The notes beneath the pieces are model-generated. The model saw only the letters and a program-made list of their open reading frames with translations, ran no database searches and was not told the origin of the DNA. A stretch of 64,000 bases of DNA from Hydrogenophaga palleronii_A (GTDB lineage Bacteria > Pseudomonadota > Gammaproteobacteria > Burkholderiales > Burkholderiaceae_C). The DNA lies in NCBI RefSeq assembly GCF_031457455.1, contig NZ_JAVDWU010000005.1:62001-126000 (forward strand). Reading direction: 5' to 3'. The stretch's first letter is position 1; the number at the start of each line of letters is the position of its first letter. Both the position numbers and the translations under genes were made by a program. Positions 41,110 through 50,025 of this stretch are shown here, piece by piece.

Positions 41110-43127
41110 GCGTCACGCCAACTCCACTCGGCGCCGAGCGTACCTTGGACGTGGTCTGCCTCGGGCGGGCCGCCGTCGACCTGTATGGTGAACAGATCGG
41201 CGCACGCCTGGAAGACGTGCAGACGTTCGCGCGCTACCTGGGTGGTTCGCCAGCCAACACCGCCGTGGGCGCTTCGCGGCTGGGGCTGCGGGTGGGCATG
41301 ATCAGCCGGGTGGGCGACGAGCACAACGGCCGCTTCGTGCGAGAAGCCCTCGCCTGCGAAGGTGTTGATGTGTCGCAACTGAGCACCGATCCGCAACGCC
41401 TGACCGCACTGGTTTTTCTGGCCATCAAGGACCAGGACACCTTCCCCCTGCTGTTCTACCGCCAGCACTGCGCGGACATGGGCTTGAAGGCAGAGCACAT
41501 TGACGCGGAGCAGATCGCTGCCTCGCGCGCCTTGTTGATCAGTGGCACACATCTGTCGCACCCGGACACGCGCGAAGCCTGCCTGTTGGCCATGCGCACG
41601 GCGAAGTCGGCCGGCACGCGCGTGGTGCTCGACATCGACTACCGGCCAGTGCTGTGGGGGCTGACTTCGCCCGGCATGGGCGAACGGCGCTTCGTGGCGT
41701 CGCAGGCCGTGAGCGACGAGATCCAGTCCGTACTGCCTCTGTGTGATCTGGTGGTGGGCACCGAGGAAGAGGTGCACATCGCGGGTGGGTCCGTTGATTC
41801 ACTGACCGCGTTGCGACGGATTCGCGAGGTGACACCCGCGCTTCTCGTGATGAAGCGCGGCCCCATGGGGTGTGTGGCCTACCCTGGTGCGATTCCCGAA
41901 GATCTCACCGCAGGGGTGCAGGGCCCGGGCTTCCCGGTGGAGGTCTTCAACGTGCTGGGCGCGGGCGATGCCTTCATGGCGGGGTTGCTGCGAGGCTGGG
42001 TGGTGGGCGAGCCTCTGGAGAACGCGCTGCGCTATGCCAACGCCTGCGGCGCCCTGGTGGTGTCGCGCCATGGTTGTGCGCCCGCCATGCCAAGCTGGAT
42101 CGAGCTCAGCCACTTCCTGGCCCTTGGTTCTCGCCACAACCGTCTGCGCGAAGATGAAGCGCTGGAGCACCTGCACCACGCCACCACGCGCGCGCCCGGT
42201 GCGCCCTGCCTGGCCATCCTGGCCTTTGACCATCGCGCGCAGTTTGAAGAGATTGCCGCCCGGTCAGGTGCTGGTGCTGATCGCATTGCCCACTTCAAGC
42301 GGCTGGTGGCCCAGGCCGCAGAGCACGGCTATGCGCTGGAGCGTGCCTCCCAGACGCAGGGCCATGCGTCTGGCACGCCGGGCTTTCCGGGCGCCGGCGT
42401 GATCGTGGACGGGCGTTACGGCAGCGAAGTGCTCAACCGTTTGACAGGTTCGGCCACCTGGATCGGCAGGCCGGTCGAGGTGCCTGGCTCCAGACCGCTG
42501 GCCTTCGAGGACCGGGACCAGGTCGGTCTGTCGCTGCGGACCTGGCCCGCCGAGCACGTGGTCAAGTGCCTGCTCTCACACCACCCGGACGACGACAGCG
42601 CATTGGCCGCGCAGCAGATCGCCAGCGTCAGGGCACTGGAACAGGCCTGCCGCGCGACCGGGCACGAATGGTTGCTCGAGCTCATTCCACCGCGCAGCCT
42701 GCCCATGGCCAGCGACACGGTGGCGCGTGGCGTGCGGCAAATCTACGAAGCTGGCGTGCGGCCCGACTGGTGGAAGCTGCCGCCACCCGACGCGCATGGT
42801 TGGTCACTGCTGGCAGAGATCATCGCGCGCCACGACCCGCATTGCCGCGGTGTGCTGCTGCTGGGGCTGGAAGCCACCGAAGAACAGCTCTGGCACGGCT
42901 TCAGGGCGTCGGCCGGGCAGCCGCTGTGCAAGGGCTTTGCGGTGGGTCGCACCTTGTTCTCAGACGCTGCGGCTGCGTGGTTCGCGGGACAGCTCGACGA
43001 TTCGGGTGTGGTGGCCGAGGTGGCCACCCGCTACCGACGCCTGATCCGCATCTGGCAGGAAACCCGTGCCAACGGGCCGGGGCAAACCCAGACATTGCAT
43101 GTTGATTCACAGGAGACAACGCCATGA
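41106..43127 (+). CDS. IolC-type sugar kinase fused to DUF2090 aldolase domain
   Basis: 673-residue bifunctional enzyme. Residues about 10-330 form a PfkB/ribokinase kinase (LGGSPANTAVGASRLGLRVG, catalytic D288 in NVLGAGDAFMAG). Residues about 345-665 form the DUF2090 TIM-barrel found at the end of IolC fusion proteins (CLAILAFDHRAQFEEIAARS, then VDGRYGSEVLN). In inositol breakdown IolC phosphorylates 5-dehydro-2-deoxygluconate, and the aldolase splits it into DHAP and malonate semialdehyde. Other iol genes (iolB, iolD, iolE, iolG) are absent, so the true substrate may be a related ketose acid. The GTG start at 41106 overlaps the regulator stop, and the end overlaps the next gene. Confidence 0.9.
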   Translation: MSVTPTPLGAERTLDVVCLGRAAVDLYGEQIGARLEDVQTFARYLGGSPANTAVGASRLGLRVGMISRVGDEHNGRFVREALACEGVDVSQLSTDPQRLTALVFLAIKDQDTFPLLFYRQHCADMGLKAEHIDAEQIAASRALLISGTHLSHPDTREACLLAMRTAKSAGTRVVLDIDYRPVLWGLTSPGMGERRFVASQAVSDEIQSVLPLCDLVVGTEEEVHIAGGSVDSLTALRRIREVTPALLVMKRGPMGCVAYPGAIPEDLTAGVQGPGFPVEVFNVLGAGDAFMAGLLRGWVVGEPLENALRYANACGALVVSRHGCAPAMPSWIELSHFLALGSRHNRLREDEALEHLHHATTRAPGAPCLAILAFDHRAQFEEIAARSGAGADRIAHFKRLVAQAAEHGYALERASQTQGHASGTPGFPGAGVIVDGRYGSEVLNRLTGSATWIGRPVEVPGSRPLAFEDRDQVGLSLRTWPAEHVVKCLLSHHPDDDSALAAQQIASVRALEQACRATGHEWLLELIPPRSLPMASDTVARGVRQIYEAGVRPDWWKLPPPDAHGWSLLAEIIARHDPHCRGVLLLGLEATEEQLWHGFRASAGQPLCKGFAVGRTLFSDAAAAWFAGQLDDSGVVAEVATRYRRLIRIWQETRANGPGQTQTLHVDSQETTP

Positions 43128-44041
43128 GCGCAAGCACCATCGGATTCATTGGTTTGGGCATGATGGGTCATGGCATGGCCATGAACCTGCTCAAGAAGGG
43201 GTACGGCCTGCGCTTCATGGCGCACCGCAACCGCGACAACCTGGCCGACCTGCTCGCGGCGGGTGCCGTCGAGGTGGACAGCCGCGCTGAACTGGTGCGT
43301 GGCGCCAGCGCCGTGATCGTGTGTGTCACCGGCACGCCGCAGGTGGAACAGATCGTGTACGGCGAAGGCGGTTTGCTGGAAGCGGCCACAGCCGGGCTCT
43401 TCGTCATCGACTGCTCCACCGCAGAGCCGGCCTCCACCACCCGCATCCGCGATGCGTTCGCGCAGCGGGGTGCTGTCTATGTGGATGCGCCGCTCGCTCG
43501 CACGCCCAAGGAAGCGGAGGAGGGTCGCCTCAACACCATGGTGGGCGCACATCCTGCCGACTTCGAGACGATCAAGCCGATCATGGCCGCCTTCTGCGAG
43601 AACGTGATCCACGTGGGACCGCCCGGCCATGGGCATGTGCTCAAGCTGATCAACAACATGCTGGCCATGACCACGGCCGCCGCCATTGCCGAGGCCATGG
43701 CCACCGCAGCCAAGTCAGGCCTGTCGTTGCAGAAACTTTTTGACGTCGTGTCGGCCGGCGGCGTGAACTCGGGCATCTTCCAGATGATGGTCGGCAAGGC
43801 CTTGCAGGGTGACCTCACCGGTCTGAAATTCGCCATCGCCAACGGCCAGAAGGACCTGCGGTACTACACGCACCTCACCGAGATGCTGCCCACATCGAGC
43901 TTCATTGCCGAGGCCGCGCACCAGAGCTTCGTGCAGGCCAGCAACCTGGGGCTGGGTGAGCAGTTCATCGCCTCGCTGCTGCTGGCGCAGGAAAGGGTCA
44001 ACAACGTGGCCATCGTGCCCCCTCAAGCGAAAAACCCTTAA
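43124..44041 (+). CDS. Beta-hydroxyacid dehydrogenase family (HIBADH-like) oxidoreductase
   Basis: 305-residue NAD(P)-dependent enzyme with the Rossmann motif GFIGLGMMGHGMAMNL and catalytic K174 in HVLKLINNML. The substrate loop that reads DAPVSGG in 3-hydroxyisobutyrate dehydrogenase reads DAPLARTPKEAEEG here. The Arg-Thr in that loop recalls sulfolactaldehyde reductase (YihU, DVPVGRTS from memory), while other relatives reduce tartronate or malonate semialdehyde. It probably reduces the C3 aldehyde made by the aldolase encoded just upstream, with which it overlaps by ATGA. Confidence 0.88.
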   Translation: MSASTIGFIGLGMMGHGMAMNLLKKGYGLRFMAHRNRDNLADLLAAGAVEVDSRAELVRGASAVIVCVTGTPQVEQIVYGEGGLLEAATAGLFVIDCSTAEPASTTRIRDAFAQRGAVYVDAPLARTPKEAEEGRLNTMVGAHPADFETIKPIMAAFCENVIHVGPPGHGHVLKLINNMLAMTTAAAIAEAMATAAKSGLSLQKLFDVVSAGGVNSGIFQMMVGKALQGDLTGLKFAIANGQKDLRYYTHLTEMLPTSSFIAEAAHQSFVQASNLGLGEQFIASLLLAQERVNNVAIVPPQAKNP

Positions 44042-44100
44042 GTCTCAGGCGGCGACAGACCGCTGTTTCCCCCTTCACCACCACCCATTGGAGACACCAC

Positions 44101-45438
44101 ATGGACACCCTCAAGCACATTGCACCGAACGCCGACACACCCAACGAAAGCGAAGCCCCGACCCTCCATCGCCGCCGCTTCATCGCGGCCTCTGCCGCCG
44201 CAGGCGTCAGCAGCTTCTTCGGCCCCTGGACCCACAACCGCGTATGGGCCCAGAGCGCACAGGCCAAGCCCCTTGTGATCGGCCTGACCATGGACGCCTC
44301 CGGCCAGTACGCGGCCAGCGGCGGCATGGAGCGCCTGGGCGCCATGATGGCGATCAAGGAGTTCAACGAAAAAGGGGGCGTGCTGGGCCGCCCGATCGAG
44401 GCCATTCACATGGACACCGAGACCACGCCGGCCACCGGCTCTCGCGTGGCCGAACGCATGATCAACCGCAACGAGGCGGCCTTCATGATCGGCGCCGTGC
44501 ACTCCGGGGTGGCCAACGCCATCTCCCAGGTGGCGCAGAAGTATGGCTGCATCTTCCTCAACACCAACTCCAGCTCACCCACCGAGTCCGGCAAGGACTG
44601 CCACCGCGTCAAGTTCGTGTGGGACGGCAACGGCACCAACTTCGCCCAGGCCACGGTTCGCAACGCCATCCAGGCCAACGGCAAGGAATGGGTGCTGTTG
44701 ACCAACGACTATGTGTGGGGTCACAACACCGCCAAGTCCACGCGCTCGCTGGTGGAAGCCAATGGGGGGCGCGTGGTGGAAGAGCTGCTGATTCCGCAGA
44801 ACACGCGCGACTTTTCCTCTTACCTGCTCAAGCTGCAACAGCTCAAGCCCCAGGTGGTGGCCACGGCCGTGGGGGGTGACGACATCAAGGCGCTGCGTCA
44901 GCAGGTGGTGCAGCTTGGCCTGCAGAACCGGGCCGCCTGGATCAACAACCAGCAGGACTGGCCCGATGTCTACGGCCTGGGCCCCGAGTCCATCTTCGGT
45001 GTGTTCGGCACCACCTGGTACTACCGGCTCGACCTGCCCGGTGTGAAAGAGTTCGTGGCGGCCTACCAGAAGAATTTCCCGGGTATGGCGATCGCAGTGC
45101 CGGGCAACGTGTTCTACAACGGCTACATGGCCACGCGCGAGTTGCTGCGCTGTGTGCAGGAAGCCGGCACCACCAACAACCTGGCGGTCATCAAGAAGCT
45201 CGAAGGCCGCAAGATGCCCGCGCGGGACCGCATGCAGCACTTCGATGCCTGGATCGACCCCGCCACACACCAGGTGCAACAGACCATCTACCTGGCCTCC
45301 TACAACGACGCGCCTGCCGAAAAGACCGACATCTTCAAGGTGCTCACCCAGAGCGATCCCAAGGACGTGACGGACCCCGGCGCCGCGGTGGCCTGCAAGC
45401 TGGAGTCGTACGAGGCCACACCCAGCTACGAACGCTGA
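44101..45438 (+). CDS. HAAT ABC transporter substrate-binding protein (Tat-type signal)
   Basis: 445-residue periplasmic binding protein of the LivJ/AmiC fold (VIGLTMDASGQYAASGGMER, FMIGAVHSGVANAISQVAQK, NTNSSSPTESG, the AEELL-like VVEELLIPQNTRDFSSYLLK). The N-terminus has HRRRFIAASAAAGVSSFF, a twin-arginine-like signal, preceded by about 25 polar residues. The bound ligand cannot be told from sequence. It lies 59 bp after the dehydrogenase and 25 bp before the LivH-like permease, in one operon with the catabolic enzymes. Confidence 0.92.
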   Translation: MDTLKHIAPNADTPNESEAPTLHRRRFIAASAAAGVSSFFGPWTHNRVWAQSAQAKPLVIGLTMDASGQYAASGGMERLGAMMAIKEFNEKGGVLGRPIEAIHMDTETTPATGSRVAERMINRNEAAFMIGAVHSGVANAISQVAQKYGCIFLNTNSSSPTESGKDCHRVKFVWDGNGTNFAQATVRNAIQANGKEWVLLTNDYVWGHNTAKSTRSLVEANGGRVVEELLIPQNTRDFSSYLLKLQQLKPQVVATAVGGDDIKALRQQVVQLGLQNRAAWINNQQDWPDVYGLGPESIFGVFGTTWYYRLDLPGVKEFVAAYQKNFPGMAIAVPGNVFYNGYMATRELLRCVQEAGTTNNLAVIKKLEGRKMPARDRMQHFDAWIDPATHQVQQTIYLASYNDAPAEKTDIFKVLTQSDPKDVTDPGAAVACKLESYEATPSYER

Positions 45439-45463
45439 GCCCGCCTCGCACCATCGCTTCAAC

Positions 45464-46387
45464 ATGCTCGTCAACCTGCTGCCCCATCTGGTCAACGGCA
45501 TTGCGCTGGGCCTGCTGTTTGCGCTGATCGCCCTGGGCTTCATGCTCATCGTTGGCGTGATGGAGACCATCAACCTGGCGCACGGATCGCTCTTTGCACT
45601 GGGCATGTACGCGGCCCTGTTCGTGATGGCGCCGAGCCTGGGCTGGTTTCCAGAAGCGCAACAGGCCTATATGTCGCTGCCGGTGGGCACGCGCTACGCC
45701 ATCGCCTTGTTCCTGGCGCCCGTGCTGGTGGGTCTGTTCGGGCTGCTGCTCGAACTCTGTCTGCGCCGCACCTACGGGCTCGATCCCCTCTATGGTCTGC
45801 TGCTGACTTTCGGTGCCGCGCTGGTGATTGAAGAGGCGATCCGTGTGGTGTGGGGGTCGAACGAGCAGCAACTGGCGTTGCCCGAGGCGATCTCTGGCGC
45901 GTTCATGGTGGGTGACCTGATCTACTCGAAGTACCGGTTCTACGCCTGCGGTTTTGCCATTGTGGCCATTGCCGGTCTGTGGGCATTCCTGGAGAAGACG
46001 CCTTATGGCGCCATCATCAAGGCCGGTGCGCACGACAGTGAGATGGTGCGCGCGCTCGGCATCAACCTGGGACGGCTGCGCTCGGCGGTTTTCGTGCTGG
46101 GCGTGGCGCTGGCGGCGCTGGCGGGTGTCGTCATGGCGCCCATCTGGGGCATACGGCCGCAAGTGGGCGTGGACGCCGTGGTACCGGCCTTCCTGGTGAT
46201 CGTGCTGGGCGGCGTCGGTTCGTTGTGGGGCGCCGTGGTCGCTGGCCTGCTGGTCGGGTTGGTGGTGGGGCTGACCGGCGCATTCGCGTCGGAGTGGTCG
46301 CTGATGTCGATGTACCTGCTGTTCATCGCCGTGGTGACTTTCCGTGCGCGCGGCCTCTTCGGGCGCAAGAGCATTCTGGACACATGA
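45464..46387 (+). CDS. HAAT ABC transporter permease, LivH-like
   Basis: 307-residue inner-membrane permease with about eight helices and the LivH hallmarks GIALGLLFALIALGFMLIVG and ETINLAHGSLFALGMYAALF near the N-terminus, and LGINLGRLRSAVFVLGVALA before the ATPase-contact region. It partners the LivM-like permease of the divergent operon (39090) to complete the importer. Its stop overlaps the start of the first SDR gene (ATGA), coupling uptake and the first oxidation steps. Confidence 0.93.
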   Translation: MLVNLLPHLVNGIALGLLFALIALGFMLIVGVMETINLAHGSLFALGMYAALFVMAPSLGWFPEAQQAYMSLPVGTRYAIALFLAPVLVGLFGLLLELCLRRTYGLDPLYGLLLTFGAALVIEEAIRVVWGSNEQQLALPEAISGAFMVGDLIYSKYRFYACGFAIVAIAGLWAFLEKTPYGAIIKAGAHDSEMVRALGINLGRLRSAVFVLGVALAALAGVVMAPIWGIRPQVGVDAVVPAFLVIVLGGVGSLWGAVVAGLLVGLVVGLTGAFASEWSLMSMYLLFIAVVTFRARGLFGRKSILDT

Positions 46388-47136
46388 TGAACAACAACAC
46401 CCTGAATGGAAAAGTGGCGGTCGTCACCGGTGCCGGCGGCACCATGGGCCGGGCGGTGGTGGAAGCGCTGGTACAGCAGGGCTGCCGCGTGGCCATGGTC
46501 GATGTGCACGCCGGCCCGATGGGGGCGGTGCGCGAGCGCTTGGGCGCCAGCGTGGGCGTGCATGTGTGCGACATCCGGGACGCCAGGGAGGTGAACAAGG
46601 CTCATGCGGACATTGTCCAGGCGTGGTCGGCGGTCGACATTCTGGTCAACAACGCAGGCGTGCTTTCCAACCACAAGGTGGAATCCACCACGCTGGCCGA
46701 ATGGCGTGAGGTGCTGGCTGTCAACCTCGATGGCGCGCTGTTCTGGTCGCAGTGTGTCACGCCCGCGATGAAGGAGCGCCGATGGGGTCGCATCATCAAC
46801 ACCGGCTCGCTGGCGAGCAAGACCGGCGGTCTCACGGCGGGCACAGCGTACTCGGTGTCCAAAGGGGCCATCGGCGCGCTCACGTTTTCGCTCGCGCGCG
46901 AACTGGCTGCTTTCGGTGTGACGGCGAACGCCATCGCACCTGCCTACGTGAAGACGCCCATGGTGACCGAGCAGCTCAACGACGCGCAGCGACAGGCGCT
47001 GCTGCAGCAGATTCCGGTGGGACGCTTCTGCGAGCCCGAGGAGTTCGCGCACGTGGTCACGTTCCTCGCGTCGCCGCTGTCTGGCTTCATCACCGGCGAG
47101 ATCATCGATCTCAACGGTGGCCTGCACATGGATTGA
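46384..47136 (+). CDS. SDR family oxidoreductase
   Basis: 250-residue classical short-chain dehydrogenase: cofactor motif VVTGAGGTMGRAVVEAL, NNAGV, catalytic Ser in NTGSLASKTGG, Tyr and Lys in YSVSKGA, and a C-terminal GEIIDLNGGLHMD. DVHAG at the end of beta-2 suggests NAD preference. The start at 46384 (ATGATG) overlaps the permease stop. It should oxidise a hydroxyl of the imported sugar acid or cyclitol before the kinase step. The substrate is unknown. Confidence 0.9.
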   Translation: MMNNNTLNGKVAVVTGAGGTMGRAVVEALVQQGCRVAMVDVHAGPMGAVRERLGASVGVHVCDIRDAREVNKAHADIVQAWSAVDILVNNAGVLSNHKVESTTLAEWREVLAVNLDGALFWSQCVTPAMKERRWGRIINTGSLASKTGGLTAGTAYSVSKGAIGALTFSLARELAAFGVTANAIAPAYVKTPMVTEQLNDAQRQALLQQIPVGRFCEPEEFAHVVTFLASPLSGFITGEIIDLNGGLHMD

Positions 47137-47140
47137 GCCG

Positions 47141-47935
47141 ATGCCAGACTCCTTCCCTCAACAGGCGCTGTTCGGGCAGGTGGCCTTCGTGCCCGGCGGG
47201 TACGGCGACATCGGGGCTGCTGTGGCCCGTGGCCTGGCCGCCGCCGGTGCGCGCGTGGCGATCGCTGGCCGTGATGCCGCGAAAGCCGAAGCGCTTGCAG
47301 CGTCATTGGGTGCCTCTGGCCATGAGGCGCTGGGTCTGGCGATGGACGCCCACCAGGTCACCGACATCCAACGTGCGACGGACCGGGTGGTGCAGCATTT
47401 CGGCCGCCTTGACCTGCTGGTCAACTGTGTCGGTATCCAGCATGAAGAGCGCATCGAGGACGTGACCGAAGAAGCCTTCGACGAGGTCATCCAGATCAAC
47501 CTCAAGGCGGCGATGTTCCTCGCGCAGGCCGCTGCGGTGCACCAACGGGCCGGTGTGGAGGCGGGCAGGTCACCCGGCCGGCAGGTGCACCTGTTGTCGG
47601 TGCGCGCGCAACTGGGACTGCGCGATCGCGGCTACTCGGCCTACTGTGCCAGCAAGGGTGCGATGGTGGTGCTGATCAAGCAGCATGCGGTCGAACTCTG
47701 TTCGCACGGCATCACGGTCAACGGCGTGGCGCCCACCGTGGTGCGAGGTGAGATGGCGCGGCACTGGCTGGAGAACAAGCCCGTGTTGGAACGCGTGCTG
47801 CAACGCATTCCACTGGGACGTGTCGCCGAGCCAGAAGATGTGGTTGGGCCGGTTCTCTTTTTCTGCAGTCCTGCAGCTGCCTTTGTGACGGGTCAGGTCA
47901 TCTACGTCGACGGCGGTTTGACGGCCACTCAGTAG
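47141..47935 (+). CDS. SDR family oxidoreductase, second copy with altered glycine motif
   Basis: 264-residue short-chain dehydrogenase, 4 bp after the first. The usual TGGxxGIG motif reads PGGYGDIG (about residues 16-23), with Pro in place of Thr. The rest is standard: NCVGI in place of NNAG, Ser in LLSVRAQLG, Tyr-Cys-Ala-Ser-Lys in YCASKGA, and GQVIYVDGGLTATQ at the end. The two SDRs probably act one after the other. It closes the operon; 47936-47966 holds no gene. Confidence 0.88.
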   Translation: MPDSFPQQALFGQVAFVPGGYGDIGAAVARGLAAAGARVAIAGRDAAKAEALAASLGASGHEALGLAMDAHQVTDIQRATDRVVQHFGRLDLLVNCVGIQHEERIEDVTEEAFDEVIQINLKAAMFLAQAAAVHQRAGVEAGRSPGRQVHLLSVRAQLGLRDRGYSAYCASKGAMVVLIKQHAVELCSHGITVNGVAPTVVRGEMARHWLENKPVLERVLQRIPLGRVAEPEDVVGPVLFFCSPAAAFVTGQVIYVDGGLTATQ

Positions 47936-47966
47936 AAGAGGGTGTTGAAGAGGTAGGGTGGGCCGA

Positions 47967-48245
47967 TCAGTCCATTTTTTGAGGCGATTCGCTGGACGCG
48001 TGTTGAGATTCCACCTGGTGCTCGGTTTTCACCGTGCCGCGCACATTGATGGCCGCCAGGCCAATCTGCAGTGCAATGAGCGCGTGGGCGTCAGCGTGCC
48101 AACCCCACACGATCCAGAGCACATTGCTCAGCAGGAAGAGCCAGAAGCCGGCGTTGCGTCCACCCGCGCCCTGCGAACCGATCAGCCAAGCGGCCGCCAT
48201 GGTCACCAGCATGGCAGGCCACTGAATGAGGTTCAGCCAGTCCAT
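47967..48245 (-). CDS. Small three-helix membrane protein, unknown
   Basis: 92-residue inner-membrane protein with three hydrophobic segments (about 5-23, 30-50, 52-70) rich in Trp (NLIQWPAMLVTMAAAWLIGS, SNVLWIVWGWHADAHALIAL) and a short polar tail. The Trp/Gly pattern is like small semiSWEET/PnuC-type membrane proteins, but the similarity is too weak to assign transport. GGGAG precedes the ATG at 48245. A 100-bp gap separates it from the next minus-strand gene, which would be transcribed first. Confidence 0.65.
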   Translation of the reverse strand: MDWLNLIQWPAMLVTMAAAWLIGSQGAGGRNAGFWLFLLSNVLWIVWGWHADAHALIALQIGLAAINVRGTVKTEHQVESQHASSESPQKMD

Positions 48246-48345
48246 GGGTGCTCTCCCACCGGACCCTGGCCCCGACTGGCGCGCGGACGCTGATCGAACC
48301 TGGCCCGTAGGCGATCGGCTGAGCGGGCTCCGCCGTCATTGCGCT

Positions 48346-48606
48346 TCACGCCAGCCAGACGGCGATGAGGGCCAGCATGAAGATTTGCAACGCACCCAGG
48401 AGCGGCAGCACGATGGGCATATGGGCGACCACGTCTTCGAGAACGTCCTGCGCCACTTCGTCGGTGTAGGCGGCAAGCTCCGGATCTGAGTAGTCGCGTG
48501 GATGTTCCGACAGGGCCTGGTCGGGAGGTGGCTGATGCAGTCCCTGATGCGGGGGTGGATGGTTGACGCCTCGAGTGGGTGGCTGGGGGGTCTGGGTGTT
48601 TGACAT
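48346..48606 (-). CDS. Small tail-anchored protein, unknown
   Basis: 86-residue protein with a Pro/His/Gln-rich, probably unfolded N-terminal half (1-40) and an acidic helix (about 41-60) ahead of one C-terminal membrane helix (about 62-85, PIVLPLLGALQIFMLALIAV). CAGGAG precedes the ATG at 48606. The layout is that of a tail-anchored protein, with the soluble part in the cytoplasm. I recognise no family. A sigma-54-like site lies upstream (48640-48655). Confidence 0.65.
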   Translation of the reverse strand: MSNTQTPQPPTRGVNHPPPHQGLHQPPPDQALSEHPRDYSDPELAAYTDEVAQDVLEDVVAHMPIVLPLLGALQIFMLALIAVWLA

Positions 48607-48639
48607 ATCAACTGCTCCTGGTTTTCGCCCTCAAGAAGG

Positions 48640-48655
48640 GGCAATTGCTGTTCCT
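48640..48655 (-). promoter_or_regulatory. Weak sigma-54-like promoter before the tail-anchored protein gene
   Basis: Read on the minus strand: AGGAAC-AGCAA-TTGCC. The spacing and -12 box are right and the -24 box is one base off. The predicted start leaves a leader of about 23 bases that still includes the ribosome site. Confidence 0.4.
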
Positions 48656-48786
48656 CCTTCAGCGGGAAGCACCTGGTTGGCGGGCGGTGTGTGGCGCGTG
48701 ATGCCGCCAATGTGGCCGACCGCACAGATGGACGCCGAACACCTTGCGACCATGAAAGACCGCAGCGGAATTTCAAAGGAGCTGAC

Positions 48787-49020
48787 ATGGCGAAATGCGA
48801 AACATGTGGCAACGACTACGACAAGTCGTTCGAAGTGGTCATGCAAGGCAGGACACACACGTTTGACAGTTTTGAGTGCGCGATCTACACGTTGGCCCCC
48901 GCCTGCGCGCACTGTGGTGTGCGCATCGTCGGCCATGGCGCCGAGAAAGACGGTGCCATGTATTGCTGCAGCCATTGCGCGGAACAGGTCGGCATCACCG
49001 AGCTGCAGGACCGGGCCTGA
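48787..49020 (+). CDS. Metallothionein-like / zinc-ribbon small protein
   Basis: 77-residue protein with eight cysteines: CETC near the start, then FECA, PACAHC and MYCCSHC. The end (HCGVRIVGHGAEKDGAMYCC) resembles prokaryotic metallothionein (BmtA-type) and related zinc-ribbon proteins. A structural zinc site and cytosolic location are likely; a storage role for zinc or copper is possible. AAGGAG precedes the ATG at 48787. It is followed at 40 bp by a CBS-domain gene. Confidence 0.72.
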   Translation: MAKCETCGNDYDKSFEVVMQGRTHTFDSFECAIYTLAPACAHCGVRIVGHGAEKDGAMYCCSHCAEQVGITELQDRA

Positions 49021-49060
49021 TCCGACCGGTGGTTTTGACTTCCATTCAAGGAGATGAAAA

Positions 49061-49477
49061 ATGCAATTGATGAAAGATGTGATGAGCCGCAACGTTCAGG
49101 TGATCAGCCCGGACGCGACGCTGAAGGATGCGGCCATGCTCATGCGGAACAAGGGAATTGGCATGCTGCCCGTTGGCGAAAACGACCGCATGATCGGTAC
49201 CATCACCGATCGTGACATCGCGATTCGTGCAGTTGCAGATGGCAAGTCGGTCGACTCGACGGTTCGCGACGTGATGACCAAGGAACTGGTGTGGGCCTAC
49301 GAGGACGACACCGTGGCCCAGGGCGCCAGCAAAATGAGCGAGTGTCAGATCAGGCGCCTGCCGGTGGTGAACGCGGACAAACGGCTCGTGGGCATGGTGT
49401 CGCTGGGCGACTTCGCGGTGGAGGTGGAGGACATGCGGGTCAGTGCGCAGGCGCTGGAAGAGATCTCCCGAGACTAG
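49061..49477 (+). CDS. Tandem CBS-domain protein
   Basis: 138-residue protein made only of two CBS motifs (QLMKDVMSRNVQVISPDATL with MLPVGENDRMIGTITDRDIA, and VRDVMTKELVWAYEDDTVAQ with RLPVVNADKRLVGMVSLGDF). Stand-alone CBS pairs bind adenosine nucleotides and act as energy or redox sensors; in bacteria they often occur in stress regulons next to small membrane proteins. A clear AAGGAG stands before the ATG. No partner protein is obvious. A short terminator follows. Confidence 0.92.
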   Translation: MQLMKDVMSRNVQVISPDATLKDAAMLMRNKGIGMLPVGENDRMIGTITDRDIAIRAVADGKSVDSTVRDVMTKELVWAYEDDTVAQGASKMSECQIRRLPVVNADKRLVGMVSLGDFAVEVEDMRVSAQALEEISRD

Positions 49478-49527
49478 GCGGGCGAAACGATGATCCCGGG
49501 TTTGAACGGCATGCCACTGGTGCGTTG

Positions 49528-49544
49528 GCGAAGCTTTCGCTTTT
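49528..49544 (+). terminator. Short intrinsic terminator after the CBS gene
   Basis: GCGAA-GCT-TTCGC followed by TTTT, 50 bp after the CBS gene stop. The stem is only five pairs, so strength is uncertain. Confidence 0.45.
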
Positions 49545-49564
49545 CCCGTTAGCCGGGCAAGCGC

Positions 49565-49972
49565 GTGCCCTGGCTCAAACTGCTGCACATCAGCGCCGTC
49601 ATCATCTGGTGCGGCAGCATTTTGTATCTGCCCACCCTGATCAGGCACAGTGCGTCACCTGGGCCTGAACGCGGCGCTGCGTGGCGGCAGTGGCCGCGCA
49701 AGGTCTTCATCGAGGTGGCAACGCCAGCGGCATTGGTGGCCATTGCCTCGGGGACCGTGATTTTCGTGGCAGGCGCACTGGTCCAGCCCTGGCTCACCTA
49801 CAAGCTGGCTGCCGTGGGGCTGCTGGTTCTGTGCCATGGCGTGTGCGGCATGCTGGTGATTCGCGCCGAAGCAGGTCGGCTGGGCGCCTGTCGAATGTGC
49901 CGTGTGTTGAGCGTGCTGATGCTGCTCGTGTTGCTGGCCATTGCCTGGCTCGTTCTTCGCAAACCGGCATGA
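49565..49972 (+). CDS. CopD/HemJ-like four-helix membrane protein
   Basis: 135-residue membrane protein with four helices. The first (WLKLLHISAVIIWCGSILYL, with a His in the LH pair and Leu-Pro-Thr-Leu at its end) resembles CopD-family and HemJ-type proteins, in which the conserved His binds heme. It is too generic to choose between copper uptake and protoporphyrinogen oxidation. The GTG at 49565 is the only reasonable start, with no good ribosome site. It lies upstream of the oxidase cluster but is separated from it by a minus-strand gene. Confidence 0.7.
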   Translation: MPWLKLLHISAVIIWCGSILYLPTLIRHSASPGPERGAAWRQWPRKVFIEVATPAALVAIASGTVIFVAGALVQPWLTYKLAAVGLLVLCHGVCGMLVIRAEAGRLGACRMCRVLSVLMLLVLLAIAWLVLRKPA

Positions 49973-50025
49973 GGACGATGAACACGTTCATCCCGCTGCA
50001 CGGCGCGGCCCGAACAGGGCTCGGA

